Source: Ampelomyces quisqualis
Lineage: Eukaryota > Ascomycota > Dothideomycetes > Pleosporales > Phaeosphaeriaceae
DNA: 64,000 bases
Assembly (NCBI GenBank): GCA_018398575.1
Contig: JAGTXZ010000010.1
Span: forward strand, 2,790,001-2,854,000
Reading direction: 5' to 3'
The notes under the pieces were generated by a model that was not told where the DNA came from, made no database searches, and was given only the letters and a program-made list of their open reading frames with translations. Each line of letters opens with the position of its first letter. The stretch's first letter is position 1. The translations under genes were made by a program, and so were the position numbers. Shown here in pieces: positions 1 through 11,599 of this stretch.

Positions 1-824
1 CTTAGTTATACCTACTAGCGTAGTAGGTATCCTTTTTATTACTAGCTAGCAGCATCTTAGTGTAGATAAGTTTAATGCGCATAACTTCTTTACGTTAATA
101 GAAGTTCTTAAAGCTGTAATAAAGTTTAGTAACAATAAGAGACTTAATATTATATAAGTTGTAGTTAGAATATCTTAATATCTAGACGTTAGATTACTAC
201 TTATAGAGTCTAACAGAAATGCATTGTATATAGTATAAGAGAAGTTACAGCTACTTAGGTAGGCTTTGCTGTTAAAGAGCCTAATAAGAGTATTAGAATA
301 GAGATGTCCTAACAAACAACTGCAACTCTACGTTATCCTTAATTTTTGCCTGTAACAATATATAGACAAAAGCATATAAATTGTAGTTGTATCTCTAATA
401 TCTTCTAGTTACCTAACAGTATAAGAATTGCGTTCTTAAGTTAGGCTAAGTTGTTAATATGTGCTCTAGGATACTATTATAGCTATTGTTGTAGAGATCC
501 TTGTTGTTAAACACGTTATAAGGTATCTTAGTTAAGCTACAACATCTAAACAGCTACTAAAGGGTCTATTTAAGACATAAATTTGCTTCTATACTAGTAG
601 GCTAAGAAGTAGCGCAGGTGTAGTGCCAACAATATAGTAAAGCTTAGTTTTAGATTTTTAAACCACACAAACATATAGACGTAATAGGTATAGTTTTAGT
701 TTTGTAAGAATAAAAATATAATAAAGAATTAAGTCTTTTAGACTTATAAGAAATATATATACAAAGATAGTAATATTAAATTAGGAGTACAAGTTACGTG
801 TTAAGAAGCAGCTGCATACATAGG
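1..824. other. Mutated AT-rich DNA, no gene recognised
   Basis: No open frame of useful length and no recognisable domain on either strand. Stops TAA and TAG are dense and TGA is almost absent, as in the identified transposon relics nearby. Fragments of stop-interrupted coding-like text exist in several frames but I could not match them to a family. It is probably old transposon DNA. Confidence 0.5.
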
Positions 825-1135
825 CACATAGGTAAATTTATCTCTAGTTTTAAGGTTAGGAAAGTGTAAGGAGGCGCAAGTGTATAATAGATAAAAATAA
901 CACTAGGTTCTATATATATTTTAACAAAAGACAGTTACCTTAACCCTAAGACTAGAGACACATAAGTAAATTTATCTCTAGTTTTAAGGTTAAGGAAGTG
1001 TAAAGAGGCGCAAGTGTATAATAAATAAAAATAACACTAAGTTTTGTATATGTTTTAACAAAAGACTGTTACCTTAACTCTAAAACTAGAGATACATAGG
1101 TAAATTTATCTCTAGTTTTAAGGTTTAGAAAACGT
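825..1135. repeat. 134-bp tandem repeat, 2.3 copies
   Basis: Two full units begin at 825 and 959 and a third begins at 1093 and breaks off after about 40 bases, giving an exact 134-bp spacing twice. Each unit opens with a CACATARGTAAATTTATCTC-like block. A partly inverted version of the 'TCTCTAGTTTTAAGGTTA' stretch lies near the unit end (CTTAACCCTAAGACTAGAGA), so each unit could fold into a hairpin. No coding content is seen. It could be a tandemly duplicated miniature element. Confidence 0.85.
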
Positions 1136-2439
1136 ATATATAGCAAGAGGCAGAGGGTAGCTAGCTAGCAAGGCTATTATATACTCTATTAGCGCTAATA
1201 GTTTAAGAGTAAGCAGCACGTAAATGCGTTTAATATATAGCAGTTTGTTAACAGTCTTTGTTACTATTTAGCTTCTGTTGTATTTGCACATTAGAGCAAG
1301 TTAGAATAGTAGTCTTTAGTAGACAACTGTCCTATACTATGCTAGAAAAAGAATATAAATTAGATCTGCAGGCATTTTAAAACTAGAAAAGATTAAATAT
1401 ACTAGCTGCTTTAAATATTAGTTAACATTGTATATAAATTATACTTATTATTTCTTACTGTTAAGTAATTGCCTACGCCTGTTACTAGTCTTACCTATAG
1501 TATATATAGTACACTATTCTACCTGCTTCTATCTATACTAAGCCTAGCTACCTTAGTACAAGTTGTATATTAGGCTGCTAGAGCTACTAGTCTATTTTTT
1601 TTATACTTTTAAACCTTATACGTGTCTACTTGCAGGTATACTTACCTTTTTAGGTGTTTAGGTTCTACTATATATATTCTAAACGCGCAGTAACTTATTT
1701 ATTCTAAAGTGTTAATATTTTTTAGTATAATAATTATTATTAATATTAATCTTTATTAAGCTGTGTTAGCTAGCCTAACTAATCTAGTTATTAACAAGTA
1801 AGCTCTAGTGTAATAACGTAACAGTTGTTAGAGTAATAAGAAATATTAAAGGAAAGAAAAATATTAGTTATTGCGCCTATAACTGTTAGCATAGTTCTAT
1901 ACACAGGTTAAGTAACTGTTAGCTACAGTAGACTTTAGTAGACTACTATAGACAATAGACTGTGCAGTACAAGATAGATGCTGCTAGTAACTACCTTAAC
2001 ACTACGTAACTAATATTAATACTGTTTTTGCACACTTAGTCTCTTTACATCTAAACTACAGAGTTGTGCACAAACAAATTAGTAATAGATTATATATGCA
2101 TACTATATAGCTTTTACACTAAGACGTACATAGAACTTGTTAAACATAGTGCTTAATGCCAGACGCGTTGCTACCTACTACTTAACAATACGCTAGTTAT
2201 AACCCCTAACACTACAATATAATAGCACAGCTCTAATAGCTATAACGTAATAGATGCTACTCTAGACAACGCAGCACTTGCTTTATACAGCAACACCTTA
2301 TATAAACGCAACTATACTCTAGCGAAACATAAGGTAATAGAGTAGATAGGCCTAATATTAGCGTCTACACAAAGATAGGACAAGCTGTTTAAGACAGCAA
2401 GTAGACAGTACGCTAGTAAACCCTTTAGTTTAAGAATAG
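1136..2439. other. Mutated AT-rich DNA upstream of the Plavaka relic
   Basis: Stop-dense DNA without a recognised gene. It may contain the 5' end of the Plavaka-type element whose transposase relic follows, but I found no convincing terminal inverted repeat. The possible open stretch on the minus strand near 2430-2618 is an out-of-frame shadow of the plus-strand relic. Confidence 0.45.
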
Positions 2440-5150
2440 TAGATGCAAAGTAGTAGGCTACACACAGCTAAACAGCGCACGCGTGCTAACACTAATAAGA
2501 ATAACATAGTAGAGCCCTTTAGTTCTCTTTTTGCACTAGCGTTTGCATTATAGCTGCAAAGGATAAAATGCACATTAAGTAACGTTAATAGCCTCTTTAC
2601 TAACACACAGCTACACAAGCTACATTTACAGCTGCAGTTCTAATTAGAGCGCTAGTAGTAGCAGGCTATGTTAAACATTTAATCTAGGCTATAAGACAAC
2701 GTATAGATACAAGAGGACGTAGCAATTACATCTAGGTTACTAAACCTCTAACCTAACTAATATATATTTATATACTAGGATATTATATTACAGATTACCT
2801 TTATACTTAGTTATTACCTATTTGCTAACAAAATAGTTTACGCACCTAGCTGTTCTTTTACAGGCACACCTAACAAACCTACAAGAGTATATTACAAACT
2901 ATACTTAGAAGATTAGTAGTAGTTAATATAACAGCGCTTGCTAGATAGTATAACTCTTATGCTAGTTATACTAGCAGTAGACAAAACACAGTTGTCTATA
3001 ATATCTAGCGATATAGCAGCATAGCTAATATATGTTACTATTAGGAATCTTAACTATAAGGCACAACAACGCAGAACAACACCTAGAACACTACTAGCTA
3101 GATTTATCCTAACAGCTAAGCTTCTAGATCCTATTCTAAAGAGTAAAGTGTATTATTACTGTATAGGCAAACTGTTATTGCGTAAGTACTAACTATAGTG
3201 TTAACAATAGAGAGTTACTATAGAAGACAGACACTAACTAGTAACTGCAGCACTTAAAGGGGCTGCTAAATACAGCATACAGCTAGAGTATGCTAACTAA
3301 CAGACGCAATAGTGTTACCTAACTATTTGTACAATTCTAGCTAACTATAAAGAGTAAGTGCTACTAACAGGTGTAAAGAAAAACAAACACTGTACTTAAT
3401 ACACAGTACTACTAGACAAACAAGAGAACTTGTACAATAAATATCTGTAGCAAATAGAAGAGTATACACGCCTGCAACAGAGTTATTGTTTTAATAAAAA
3501 ACACAAGGATTACGTTTATCTAGTAGAGTGCTTTAGCTAGAATTACTACAACTTTAATATACATAAGTTGTTAGCTACAGATATATTGTATCTACTACTT
3601 AAGAAGTTAGTTATAAAGATATTAGAATTTACAAAAGACATGCTAATAGACATATACTCTAGATAAAAGAAGGGCTAGAATAGTGCTATAGTTCTAGTAG
3701 CAGAAGATAATAGCTATGCCTAGTTAAATAAAAGGTTTTGCTAGGTTAAGTATAACACTAGACTAAAACAGTTTAATAACAAGAGGGCTTTTATAGAAGT
3801 GTTGCAGTAGACTAGCGCAGAACAAAAAGCAGTAATTTGCTAATTTATAGCAGTAGTGTCCTTCCTGCTAGCAACTAAGGCACTATACGCGTTGCATTTT
3901 ATCTAGGCTGCGTGTAATCTGCTAGTACTCTTATAATACAAGAGTTATAACAAAAACATGTTAGAGTATATGTTGTTAGCTATTAAACAAATAGATGTTC
4001 TAAAAGAAGAGTTTTAACCTTTTAGACAGACGCAAGAAGAAGAAAAGGATTTTAACTACTCTAAATAGCACGCGCTAACCTATATTATTAACAATATCTA
4101 TATATATAGGGCCCTTAATAGCATATACACTAGAACAAATAGTAAGGCCTACTATATTATAATAGTAAAACAATTCTACCTAATAACAAACAAGAGAGAT
4201 TTTCTTGTACAGATCTACTTCTATAACTCTAGATAGCTTGCGCTTATAGCGTTTAAACATAAGACAGTTATAGACTAAAGTTAATAGTGCACTACTACTA
4301 ACTAGCGTAAGCATACCTTTACTACAAGTGTATTAACAGTAATACTATTTAAACAACTTAGATAGTCTATACTAGGCATGTTACTAAATTCTATTATACT
4401 ACCTCTTAGTAAGGTTACTGTATATATTACGTTGCTAGACTTTACACATGCTGCTGCAGTATTTGTCTAACACTACTGTTAGAAGGTAACTAGCTACCTT
4501 ATTATTCTATATAATAAAGACAGACAAGACTCTAACTCTTACTAAGTAAATAGAATAAATGTAAAAATACACTCTTCTATAAGATGCTTAAGGCTATTAG
4601 GCAAACGCTACAACAACTATAAATATTGCAAAGAAAACATTGTGCAATACGCGCCTAACTAGTATAGGACTAGAAAATAGCGCAAAGATTACGTGTAGGT
4701 ACAAGAGTTTAAATATAAGGACTACACGCAACTATCTTAGACTGTTGCAAATAGTAGAGCTGTAGCTTAGGTGCACCTAATACTTATATTTATTAACAAC
4801 AAATACTAAGACAAGGACAGAAAGAAATATAAGTATACAGGTGCCTTCTGCAAGGTTATAGCGTTTAACAACAACAGTTAAATTAATAATACAATAGAGA
4901 TACTAAGCGTACGCTACTGCACACACAGTACAAAGACTAAGTAACGTACATTACAAGTATTTAAGGTATATAACATAATAACTATTGTTTACCCTATGCA
5001 CTTAGTACTAAAGGATCTACCTACACTTAATAATAAGGTCTCTGTTTCTTATTATATAAATAATTACATTAATTAAAACAAATATAATAGACTGTATTCT
5101 TTTACGTTTAATTAAGACTAGATACGTATAGTGCAGAATTATAAATAAAA
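2440..5150 (+). pseudogene. Plavaka-like (KDZ-superfamily) DNA transposase, RIP-inactivated
   Basis: Reading TAG/TAA as mutated Gln/Trp codons gives one long plus-strand frame with the order of motifs known from fungal Plavaka transposases. A segment near 2970-3160 reads like 'P-I-L-A-x-DKT-x-L' followed by a 'YVTIxNL' strand and 'ARFI-TAKL'. Near 3550-3640 there is a 'FNIHKLLATDILYLLLK' block, corresponding to the family's 'DIHELL-PDLLHQLIKG'. Near 4060-4180 a 'HALTYIINNIYIYRAL' stretch matches the conserved His-rich helix before the 'ES-H-K-VK' region. The C-terminal part (about 4680-5090) contains 'DYVQVQEFKYKDYTQLSQTV' and a 'DLPTLNNKVSVSYYINNYI' ending typical of these proteins. Dozens of internal stops make it non-functional. 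The family call rests on remembered motif order, not an alignment; exact ends and introns are uncertain. Confidence 0.72.
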
Positions 5151-5159
5151 GTAAGTGTA

Positions 5160-6245
5160 GTAAGACAACTAGTATATAGCGTTAGACATAGTAAATAGAA
5201 TTATATATCTAATAATAGCTCTACTATTGCTTTAGCCTACCTAATAAAACGCAAACCTACTAACATAACAAGCGCTATAACATAGAACTGTAGCGTAAGG
5301 CTGCTAACGCAACCTTCTTACTATACACTATACACTACTACAAACGCGTAATAATAGCAACTCTTATCTACGTACGCAAGTATTACAGAAATATTGCAAT
5401 AGTTACCTAGAATTGCTAGTTAGTGCAGACAGGAGGATAGCACTACTGCAGTAACACTAGACATAATTGTTAAAAGATAGTATATACAATATAATGCAAC
5501 TAACAGCAGAAGAATATAACTTAATATACTCTAACATAAAACAAGAGATAAGGAGGTAGAAGATACTAGGCTGTTCTCTACAGACAACTATAGCAAAAGA
5601 ACACCTACAGCAAATTATAAGAGCAATTGCATTATAACAGAACAGACTACTATAGAACGCAGCTAACAGTTGCCTTATCTAGACAATTATACACTTTGCT
5701 GTCTAATGTAACTATAACGCAGCCTAATAGATGCGCTTGCAATAGAACAAAACTAAACTAAATAATAATTAGAAGCAAGCTTTACTAGATAGAAACCTGC
5801 GTAGAAAGATAATAGAAACAGTTAATAAAGAGTTAAGTATAACATAAATTACCTCTAACCTAACAACTATATTAGTGTTAAACGCAACTAGAAACAAGCA
5901 CACTCTTATTAGGATAAACTAGCTATTGTATATATACTACAACCTACTAGCAATAGACAAGTATATTAACAACCTTAATTACAATTTGTTTGTGCAGACA
6001 TTAGAGCATAAATTAGGCTTTAAAAGTAAATGCAACAGCATATATTACTCTACAAAAGAGAGAGATAGATAGGCGTAAATATAGATATCTACAAAGGCAC
6101 GCTAGCACAGCGTATTACAAGAAACAGTTGCATTAAAAATACACTAGGCGTTATTTATAATTAAACTACAAACATAACTAGTATAGTAGCATACTAGATC
6201 TATACTAACAACTTACTAGGTAAATAGTTTTCTATATACAAGGCT
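5160..6245 (+). pseudogene. Unidentified second coding relic next to the Plavaka relic
   Basis: Ignoring TAG/TAA, a plus-strand frame continues for roughly 300 codons, for example 'MQLTAEEYNLIYSNIKQEI' near 5490 and 'ELSITQITSNLTTILVLN' near 5830. The text is Leu/Gln/Asn-rich with no motif I can assign. Its position right after the transposase and before a tandem array suggests an accessory ORF of the same element, but this is inference. Every interruption is of the CAR-to-TAR or TGG-to-TAR type, so it was probably protein coding before mutation. Confidence 0.4.
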
Positions 6246-6250
6246 ACTAG

Positions 6251-6615
6251 ATTGCCTATATTGCGCGCATAACTATTTATACTAACAGTAGACAACTATT
6301 GTGTACGCTAACATTTAGTAGAAGACAAGAGAATAAGAAGGCACCTAATTACCTGTATTGCGCGCACTACTATTTGTGCTAACAGTAGACAACTATTATG
6401 TACGCTAACATTTAGTTAAGAACAGAAGAGCACCTAATTGCCTGTATTGCGCGCACAACTATTTATACTAATAGTAGACAACTATTGTATACGCTAGCAC
6501 GCAGTTAAGGATAGAAGAGAGGCCTAATTACCTGTATTATGCGCATAACTATTTATGCTAACAGTAGATAACTATTATGTACGCTAGCACGCAGTTAAGA
6601 ACAAGAGGCTATCTA
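6251..6615. repeat. Tandem repeat of about 90 bp, four copies
   Basis: Units start at 6251, 6348, 6437 and 6527 (lengths 97, 89, 90, 89), each beginning ATTRCCTRTATTRYGCGCA and containing 'AACTATTTATACTAA', 'GTAGACAACTATT' and 'TACGCTARCA'. The first unit carries about 8 extra bases. Lengths are not multiples of three, so the array is unlikely to be a protein repeat. It lies between the Plavaka-side relics and element C1 and may be a subterminal array of the upstream element. Confidence 0.9.
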
Positions 6616-6838
6616 ATTAAACAGCCTAACTGCTACGCTCTAGCAGAATTTAAGGCAATATTAGACTGTATATGTTACAAAAACTCTACTTATGCCTATA
6701 AAGTAAAAACTCTGTTGCGCTATACACATTGCTTACTTCTGCTACTCTTACTAATAGTTTTCTAACATTTAAAGAGCAAGCGCTTGCTCTGTATACTCTA
6801 TACTAAGTAGCAAATTTAAGTAATGTTAGCAGCACACT

Positions 6839-9300
6839 ATGTCTCTGTCTAAACAAGCGCTAAAACAAGCGCTAACAGATAATAGTGTAAAGGTTAGGCT
6901 TCTAGAGGATGTAACCCTAGAACTAACATACTAAAAACTAAGACGCTGCAGAGACCAAAAACTATCTAGACTCTAATACTACTATTCTTAAGCCTTAACT
7001 CTAGGATTAAAACAGAAGTACAACTAACTACTATACTAGCCTAACTAAAAAGTTACCTAATAAGATAGCCTAGAGATTAAATACTATACACTTCTAGATC
7101 TACAGCCTTACTTGCTTGTTAACAAGAGAAATCTAGACGCAGTAGTAGCATAAGCACAACAAGCCAACACAAACCAAAAACCTATAAGACTAACACACAG
7201 AAAACGTTAGTAGTTAAAAGAGAACTACTATTAGACTTAAGGCTATTGCATTATAGAAAAATGCCTTATTGTGCACAATTAAGTAGTTCTAACTATTATA
7301 GAGTTACAACTCTTCTTATCTAGTGCAGACCTATTTAGGTTACTACTATAGGAGAAAGAAAAACGCTAGGCAAAGGAAAGTGTGTTACTAGAAAATAAAA
7401 CTATACTAGAGAAGGCAAGAGTTATTCTAGTAACGCAACTACTTACTAATAACAAAACAACGCTATATAGTACAGTAATAATGCTATAGCTTAATATACG
7501 CAGGCATATATACGCCTAAATACTGCTAGACGCTTAGACAGAAGTACAGAATACTCTACTATTATTAGTTTAATTGCACATTAGCTTAATACTATAAAAA
7601 AAAGCTGCCCGCTATATAGGTACTATTGCAGCCTACTAAGGACAGTAGCTAATAGTAAGCGCCTAGATACTAGACATATGCAGTAACTTGCAGACCTACG
7701 TAATAAGGCAAGAACAACTAGAAATTACTAGTGCCTATATATTAAACTACCTAGACAGATAGGTTCTTAAGCCTAGTAAACTACTTAAAGACTTTATTTA
7801 CCTACTATAAGACCTAAAGAACGTAAGTACACCTCTAAAACAGCTATGCTAGCTAACTAAAGACAGCCTAAATCTACTAGATTTCTAAACTCTAGTCTTG
7901 TAGCAGTAATAGCATAGTTATTCTATAATAACAGGAAATAGAGCATTGCTGCAATAACTAGAAATCAAGAGAAGTTTAATAAACTAAGTGCAAATATAGT
8001 AGCACTAATAGGCTTAGTTATATTTAACGCAATAAGGAAATTTAATAACAATAGCACTAGAAAAACTATACCCTTCTATAGACACACTATAAAGAGTATG
8101 TTACAAGTTCTATATATAGCATTAGCTAACAGAAAGTAGACTACTTTAATACTATTTGCAAAAAATAAAAGAACCTAGGAGGTATTTAACAGATTCTTAT
8201 ATAGGACAATATATAACAGGATATTGCTGTACATATAAACTAATAAGAGAATAACAGGGCTAACGTTTTAGTGCTAAAGGATACCTATAACAATAATATA
8301 GATAATATCCTAGCTAACTACATAGAAGAAGAGTAAGATTGCTACAATGCGCTTATAGATAATTACAACAACAAAGAGAAGAAGAAGGCAAACTGCTTAA
8401 TAGAAAAAGATAAAGAGAAGGATGTTAAAAAGAAAGGAAAAGTCCTACACAAAGACACTAACAATGTAAGTAGGTCTAAACGTAATATAATATATAATAA
8501 CTTACATAGGATACTATCTATATACGCGTGCGTAAAGCATTAAGTAAAGTAAAAAATGTTTTACTAGAAGAGTACAGACATGCAGATAAACTTGCACTAG
8601 AATACCTTTATAAGGCAGATAAACAGCTATAGTTTAAGAACTGTAGAGGTAGCTAGAGCATTGTAGCAGAAGACGCATAGAAAGAATTTATAACGCAGGC
8701 CTACAATATTACAATTAAAGGCAATATACTTAACGTAATTACCTTAACTAAAGAGGAATAGTAACTAGAACTAGACAAGTGTAATAGGTTAGTGTAACAG
8801 TATAAAAAAGAAATAGAGTGTTATTAAGTAGTTGTAAATAGCAAGTAACGCAAATGTTATAAGAACTAGATATGCTTTTACTAGTATAACGCGTAAATAC
8901 TATTAGGTTAGCCTTAATATAACGCAATAGTGTAGACTACTGTAGCAGACAGTGCAGCACTAGCAGACACAGCACCTAATCCTAATATAACTAACTAGTA
9001 AGATAATTACTACTCTATAAGTAGTAGTAGCTGTTACAGCCTTCTATACATAGAGCGCGTTGTGTACCTGCTAACGCGTGCTCTACAGGACGTTAAGCCT
9101 AGTAGCTGCGTCTAGGCTAGCCTACTTTTAAAGGAGCGCAATTTGTCTATGCTATATTTAATTAAAAAGCCTACATAACTAGACAAGAAGAACTAGCTTA
9201 GTTAGCCTACGCTATAAGAGTGTAAAGACATAGGCAGCTGGCTGCAGTATATAGTTCTGCTAGTGCTATAGTACTTAACAGTTCTTAACTATCAAATCTA
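6839..9300 (+). pseudogene. Degenerate gene of element C, unknown family
   Basis: An ATG at 6839 opens a frame starting MSLSKQALKQALTDNSVKVR. With TAG/TAA read as Gln/Trp it continues for several hundred codons to about 8270; further coding-like text in shifted frames reaches about 9300. Visible segments include a Leu/Gln/Lys-rich, probably helical middle ('SADLFRLLLQEKEKRQAKES', near 7320) and a Tyr-rich block 'YLTDSYIGQYITGYC' near 8190. A later Cys-containing stretch ('KCYKNQICFY') lies near 8850. Copy C2 preserves the same reading text, so this was a real gene. I do not recognise the family and see neither a DDE, reverse transcriptase nor clear tyrosine recombinase signature. Frame shifts could be introns. 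Confidence 0.55.
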
Positions 9301-9512
9301 GCAACACTAGTAACACTAGCAACACTAGCAATACTAGCAACACAGGTAATATAGGTAACACAGGCAACTTACTATTAGGTTACTATTAGGTTGCTAGCAA
9401 CTAGAAGTAAGTGGAGCAACTTTAGCGAATTGTCTAGTAGACAGTATTGCTGTCAGGCAGCCGCAGGTCGCCGCAACTAGGCTAACCAGACGAATCTTGA
9501 TTTTTCCTAACG
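9295..9512. repeat. 3' terminal module of element C with a short GCAACACTA-type array
   Basis: About 9295-9370 consists of irregular 9-12 bp repeats (GCAACACTA, GTAACACAG and variants). Then comes a conserved tail containing GCAACTAGAAGTAAGT, AATTGTCTAGTAGACAGTA and CAGCCGCAGGTCGCCGCAAC, ending TTTTTCCTAACG. The same tail ends C2 (27090-27216 plus 32761-32834) and the far less mutated element D (about 54640-54838). In D the repeat unit is GGCGACATT/GGCGACACT, so the C array is probably a mutated form of that unit. Shared 3' termini usually indicate mobilisation by the same machinery. Confidence 0.8.
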
Positions 9513-9947
9513 TAATAGTTTTCTTATATTTAAAGAGTAAGCGCTTGCTTTATATACTCTATACTAAGCAGCAAATTTAAGTAATATTAGCAGCACACTA
9601 TATCTCTGTCTAAACAAGCGCTAAAACAAGCGCTAACAAACAATAGTGTAAAGGTTAGCTTCTTAGAAGATGTAACTCTAGAACTAATATACTAAAAACT
9701 AAGATATTATCTAGACTCTAACGCTACTATTCTTAAGCCTTAACTCTAGAGTTAAAACAGACGTACAACTAATTGCTACACTAGTCTAACTAAAAAGTTA
9801 TCTAATAAGATAGCCTAGAGATTAAATACTATACACTTCTAAATCTGCAGCCTTACTTACTTATTAACAAGAGAAATCTAGATGCAGTAGTAGTATAAGT
9901 ACAACAAGCTAACACAAACTAAAAACCTATAAGACTAATATATAGAA

Positions 9948-9952
9948 AATAT
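9948..9952. repeat. Target-site duplication AATAT, left of A1
   Basis: AATAT precedes the left A1 LTR and recurs at 24990-24994 after the right LTR; C1 has a single uninterrupted copy of this region near 7205. Confidence 0.9.
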
Positions 9953-10213
9953 TATAACAGGCTACTACCTAGTTAGTCCTTAGTTACAGAAAAACCTTAG
10001 CTTACTAGACTAGAACACTAAAAAGAAGGTTCTAAACTAGAACGCTAAAAATCCTCTAGGCTGAAATACTAAAAACAGTTATAAACTAGAGCACCTAAAT
10101 CTCCTAGACTAGACTGCCTTAAAACTATAAAAACCTTCTAGGTAGCAATTAGGATAGATTACAAATTTACGTCTTTATTTCCTAGCAACTACTCTTAGGG
10201 TCTGCTCTTTACA
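9953..10213 (+). repeat. 5' LTR of A1
   Basis: 261 bp, from TATAACAGGC (TGTAACAGGC in the better-kept A2 copy) to CTGCTCTTTACA. Internal block 'CTAGAACRCTAAAA' is repeated several times. The internal region starts ATTAAATTTATCTAACC. Confidence 0.93.
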
Positions 10214-10359
10214 ATTAAATTTATCTAACCTAACTAGGCTAAAGGGCTATTAGTAACCTCTAACATAGAACAAGTAACTGTCTCTATAACAGTACAGGAC
10301 ATAATAGTATAAGCTATCTAGATAAGACGTAACAGCGTTCCTAAGTTAGTTATTATAGA

Positions 10360-11465
10360 CAAGTTTAATTAAATAATTATTAACAACTTTCTAGACTTAG
10401 AGGAACAATAGATTAAGAAACAATTGCTATTAAACAGCCTTAAGGGAACGCCTGCCTAGCAGGAAGTGTGTAACTCCTTAGTAGCTAGACCCTCTAATAA
10501 TAGAAAAGAAAAGTCTTCTATAAGTGCAGATCTAGACTTAGTATTGCTAGTAAGAAATCTGCAGGAACAAATTGCAAAGCTTACAGCCTAAGTAACTTTA
10601 GAAACCTCTAGCTTTATACAGACCCTCTTAGAAAGCTTTCCTCTACTCTAGAAGACTTACAAAGTTTCTAACCTAGAAGCGTACAAAGAAAATTAAAAAG
10701 ATTACTATATCTTTAAAGCCTAAATAAAGTATAAACTAGAACACAACAGTGTAGGACTAGGCTCTTAAGTAGGCTATATCTTTAACTGCCTTAAGAGGTT
10801 AGTAGCTAGTGTAGCCTTGTCTTAGGTAACCTAGAACCTCTAGGGCTCTATAGAAGAACTTTAGAACTTCCTAGACAGCTAATTTAGCAACAAGCTACAC
10901 AACAAAAGATTTTAAAGAAAGCTCTAAATAATCTAATAAAATAAGTCTTCTTTCTAGAGCTTTAATGCAGAGTTTATAAGGTTAGCCTATAACGCAGGTA
11001 AGGAAGACAACAAAGTAAACTTAAAAACAAGGTACCTAAGCGCTATCTAGCTAGACCTGTAAGACAGAATAATCTCTATAGAGACTAAACCTAAATAAGA
11101 AATCTACAACCTTATAGACAAGGTAGCAATTATTAAGAAAAACTTATACAGAGTAAAACTTAGTAGTAAGCACACTAAAAGACAGAACGTTAGAGAACTT
11201 ATAGATTAGGAACCTACAAGAGAGCATTCTAAAAGGACTAAAAGAAAATCTTCTAAAAGAAAGAAAGCTAAGTAAGCTACTGTAGAAGAGCAGTTTTACT
11301 AAAGACAAAACAACTTATACCTCTACTACAGCAAGTTAAGACACTACGCTAGTAAATGTAAATTATTTTTACTTTTAGAACCTACTAAAGCTGCAGCAGC
11401 TAAAGCATAGGGTAAGGAAGAAGAGAACGCGTTAGAAGATATCCTAAGCTTAGAAAACAAATAAC
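10360..11465 (+). pseudogene. gag: gag relic of A1
   Basis: A stop-interrupted plus-strand frame with the layout of a Gypsy capsid gene. Near 10650-11050 there is a block beginning 'SNLEAYKENQKDYYIFKAQI' with 'IQYKLEHNSVGLGS' like text. A 'FNAEFIRLAYNAGKE' segment lies near 10960. A nucleocapsid-like 'LYLYYSKLRHYASKCK' near 11310 is a zinc knuckle in which the first two Cys have become Tyr, a TGC-to-TAC change expected of RIP. A2 carries the same text at about 55730-56820. The protein would form the particle that packages element RNA. Not functional now. Confidence 0.75.
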
Positions 11466-11599
11466 TTCTGTCTAAAGGCGCAGACAAGAGTATAGTAACA
11501 TAATACTAAAAGAAGACAAGAGATTTTAACAATTTTAAAGGAAATAGCTAGACAAAAAACCTATTACTATACACACTATTGTTAATAAAACAACAGTTA

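Larger units (their letters stand above)
6752..9512 (+). mobile_element. Repeat element C, copy C1 (complete as far as can be judged)
   Basis: This 2761-bp unit is repeated immediately downstream as C2. It begins TAATAGTTTTCTAACATTT and ends TTTTTCCTAACG. The two ends share a direct 'TTTTC(C)TAAC' motif rather than an inverted repeat. It carries one degenerate plus-strand gene and a short tandem array near its 3' end. No LTRs and no known transposase motif were recognised. Possible identities include a non-LTR, Crypton-like or other non-TIR element, but none can be supported. The end at 9512 is fixed because C2 and element D share the same terminal sequence. Confidence 0.7.

Noticed and set aside
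2430..2618. 62-codon Leu/Cys-rich minus-strand ORF
   Set aside because: Overlaps the plus-strand Plavaka relic, whose frame is supported by motif order.
6251..6615. CRISPR-like array
   Set aside because: The whole 90-bp unit is repeated with no unique spacers, and the context is a eukaryotic transposon region.
6577..6765. 62-codon plus-strand ORF
   Set aside because: Starts inside the 90-bp tandem array and runs into the start of C1; no motif, and no counterpart at C2.
6752..9512. Element C as a Helitron or a Starship-type captain locus
   Set aside because: No hairpin plus CTRR end, no Rep/helicase motif and no clear tyrosine recombinase signature could be read.
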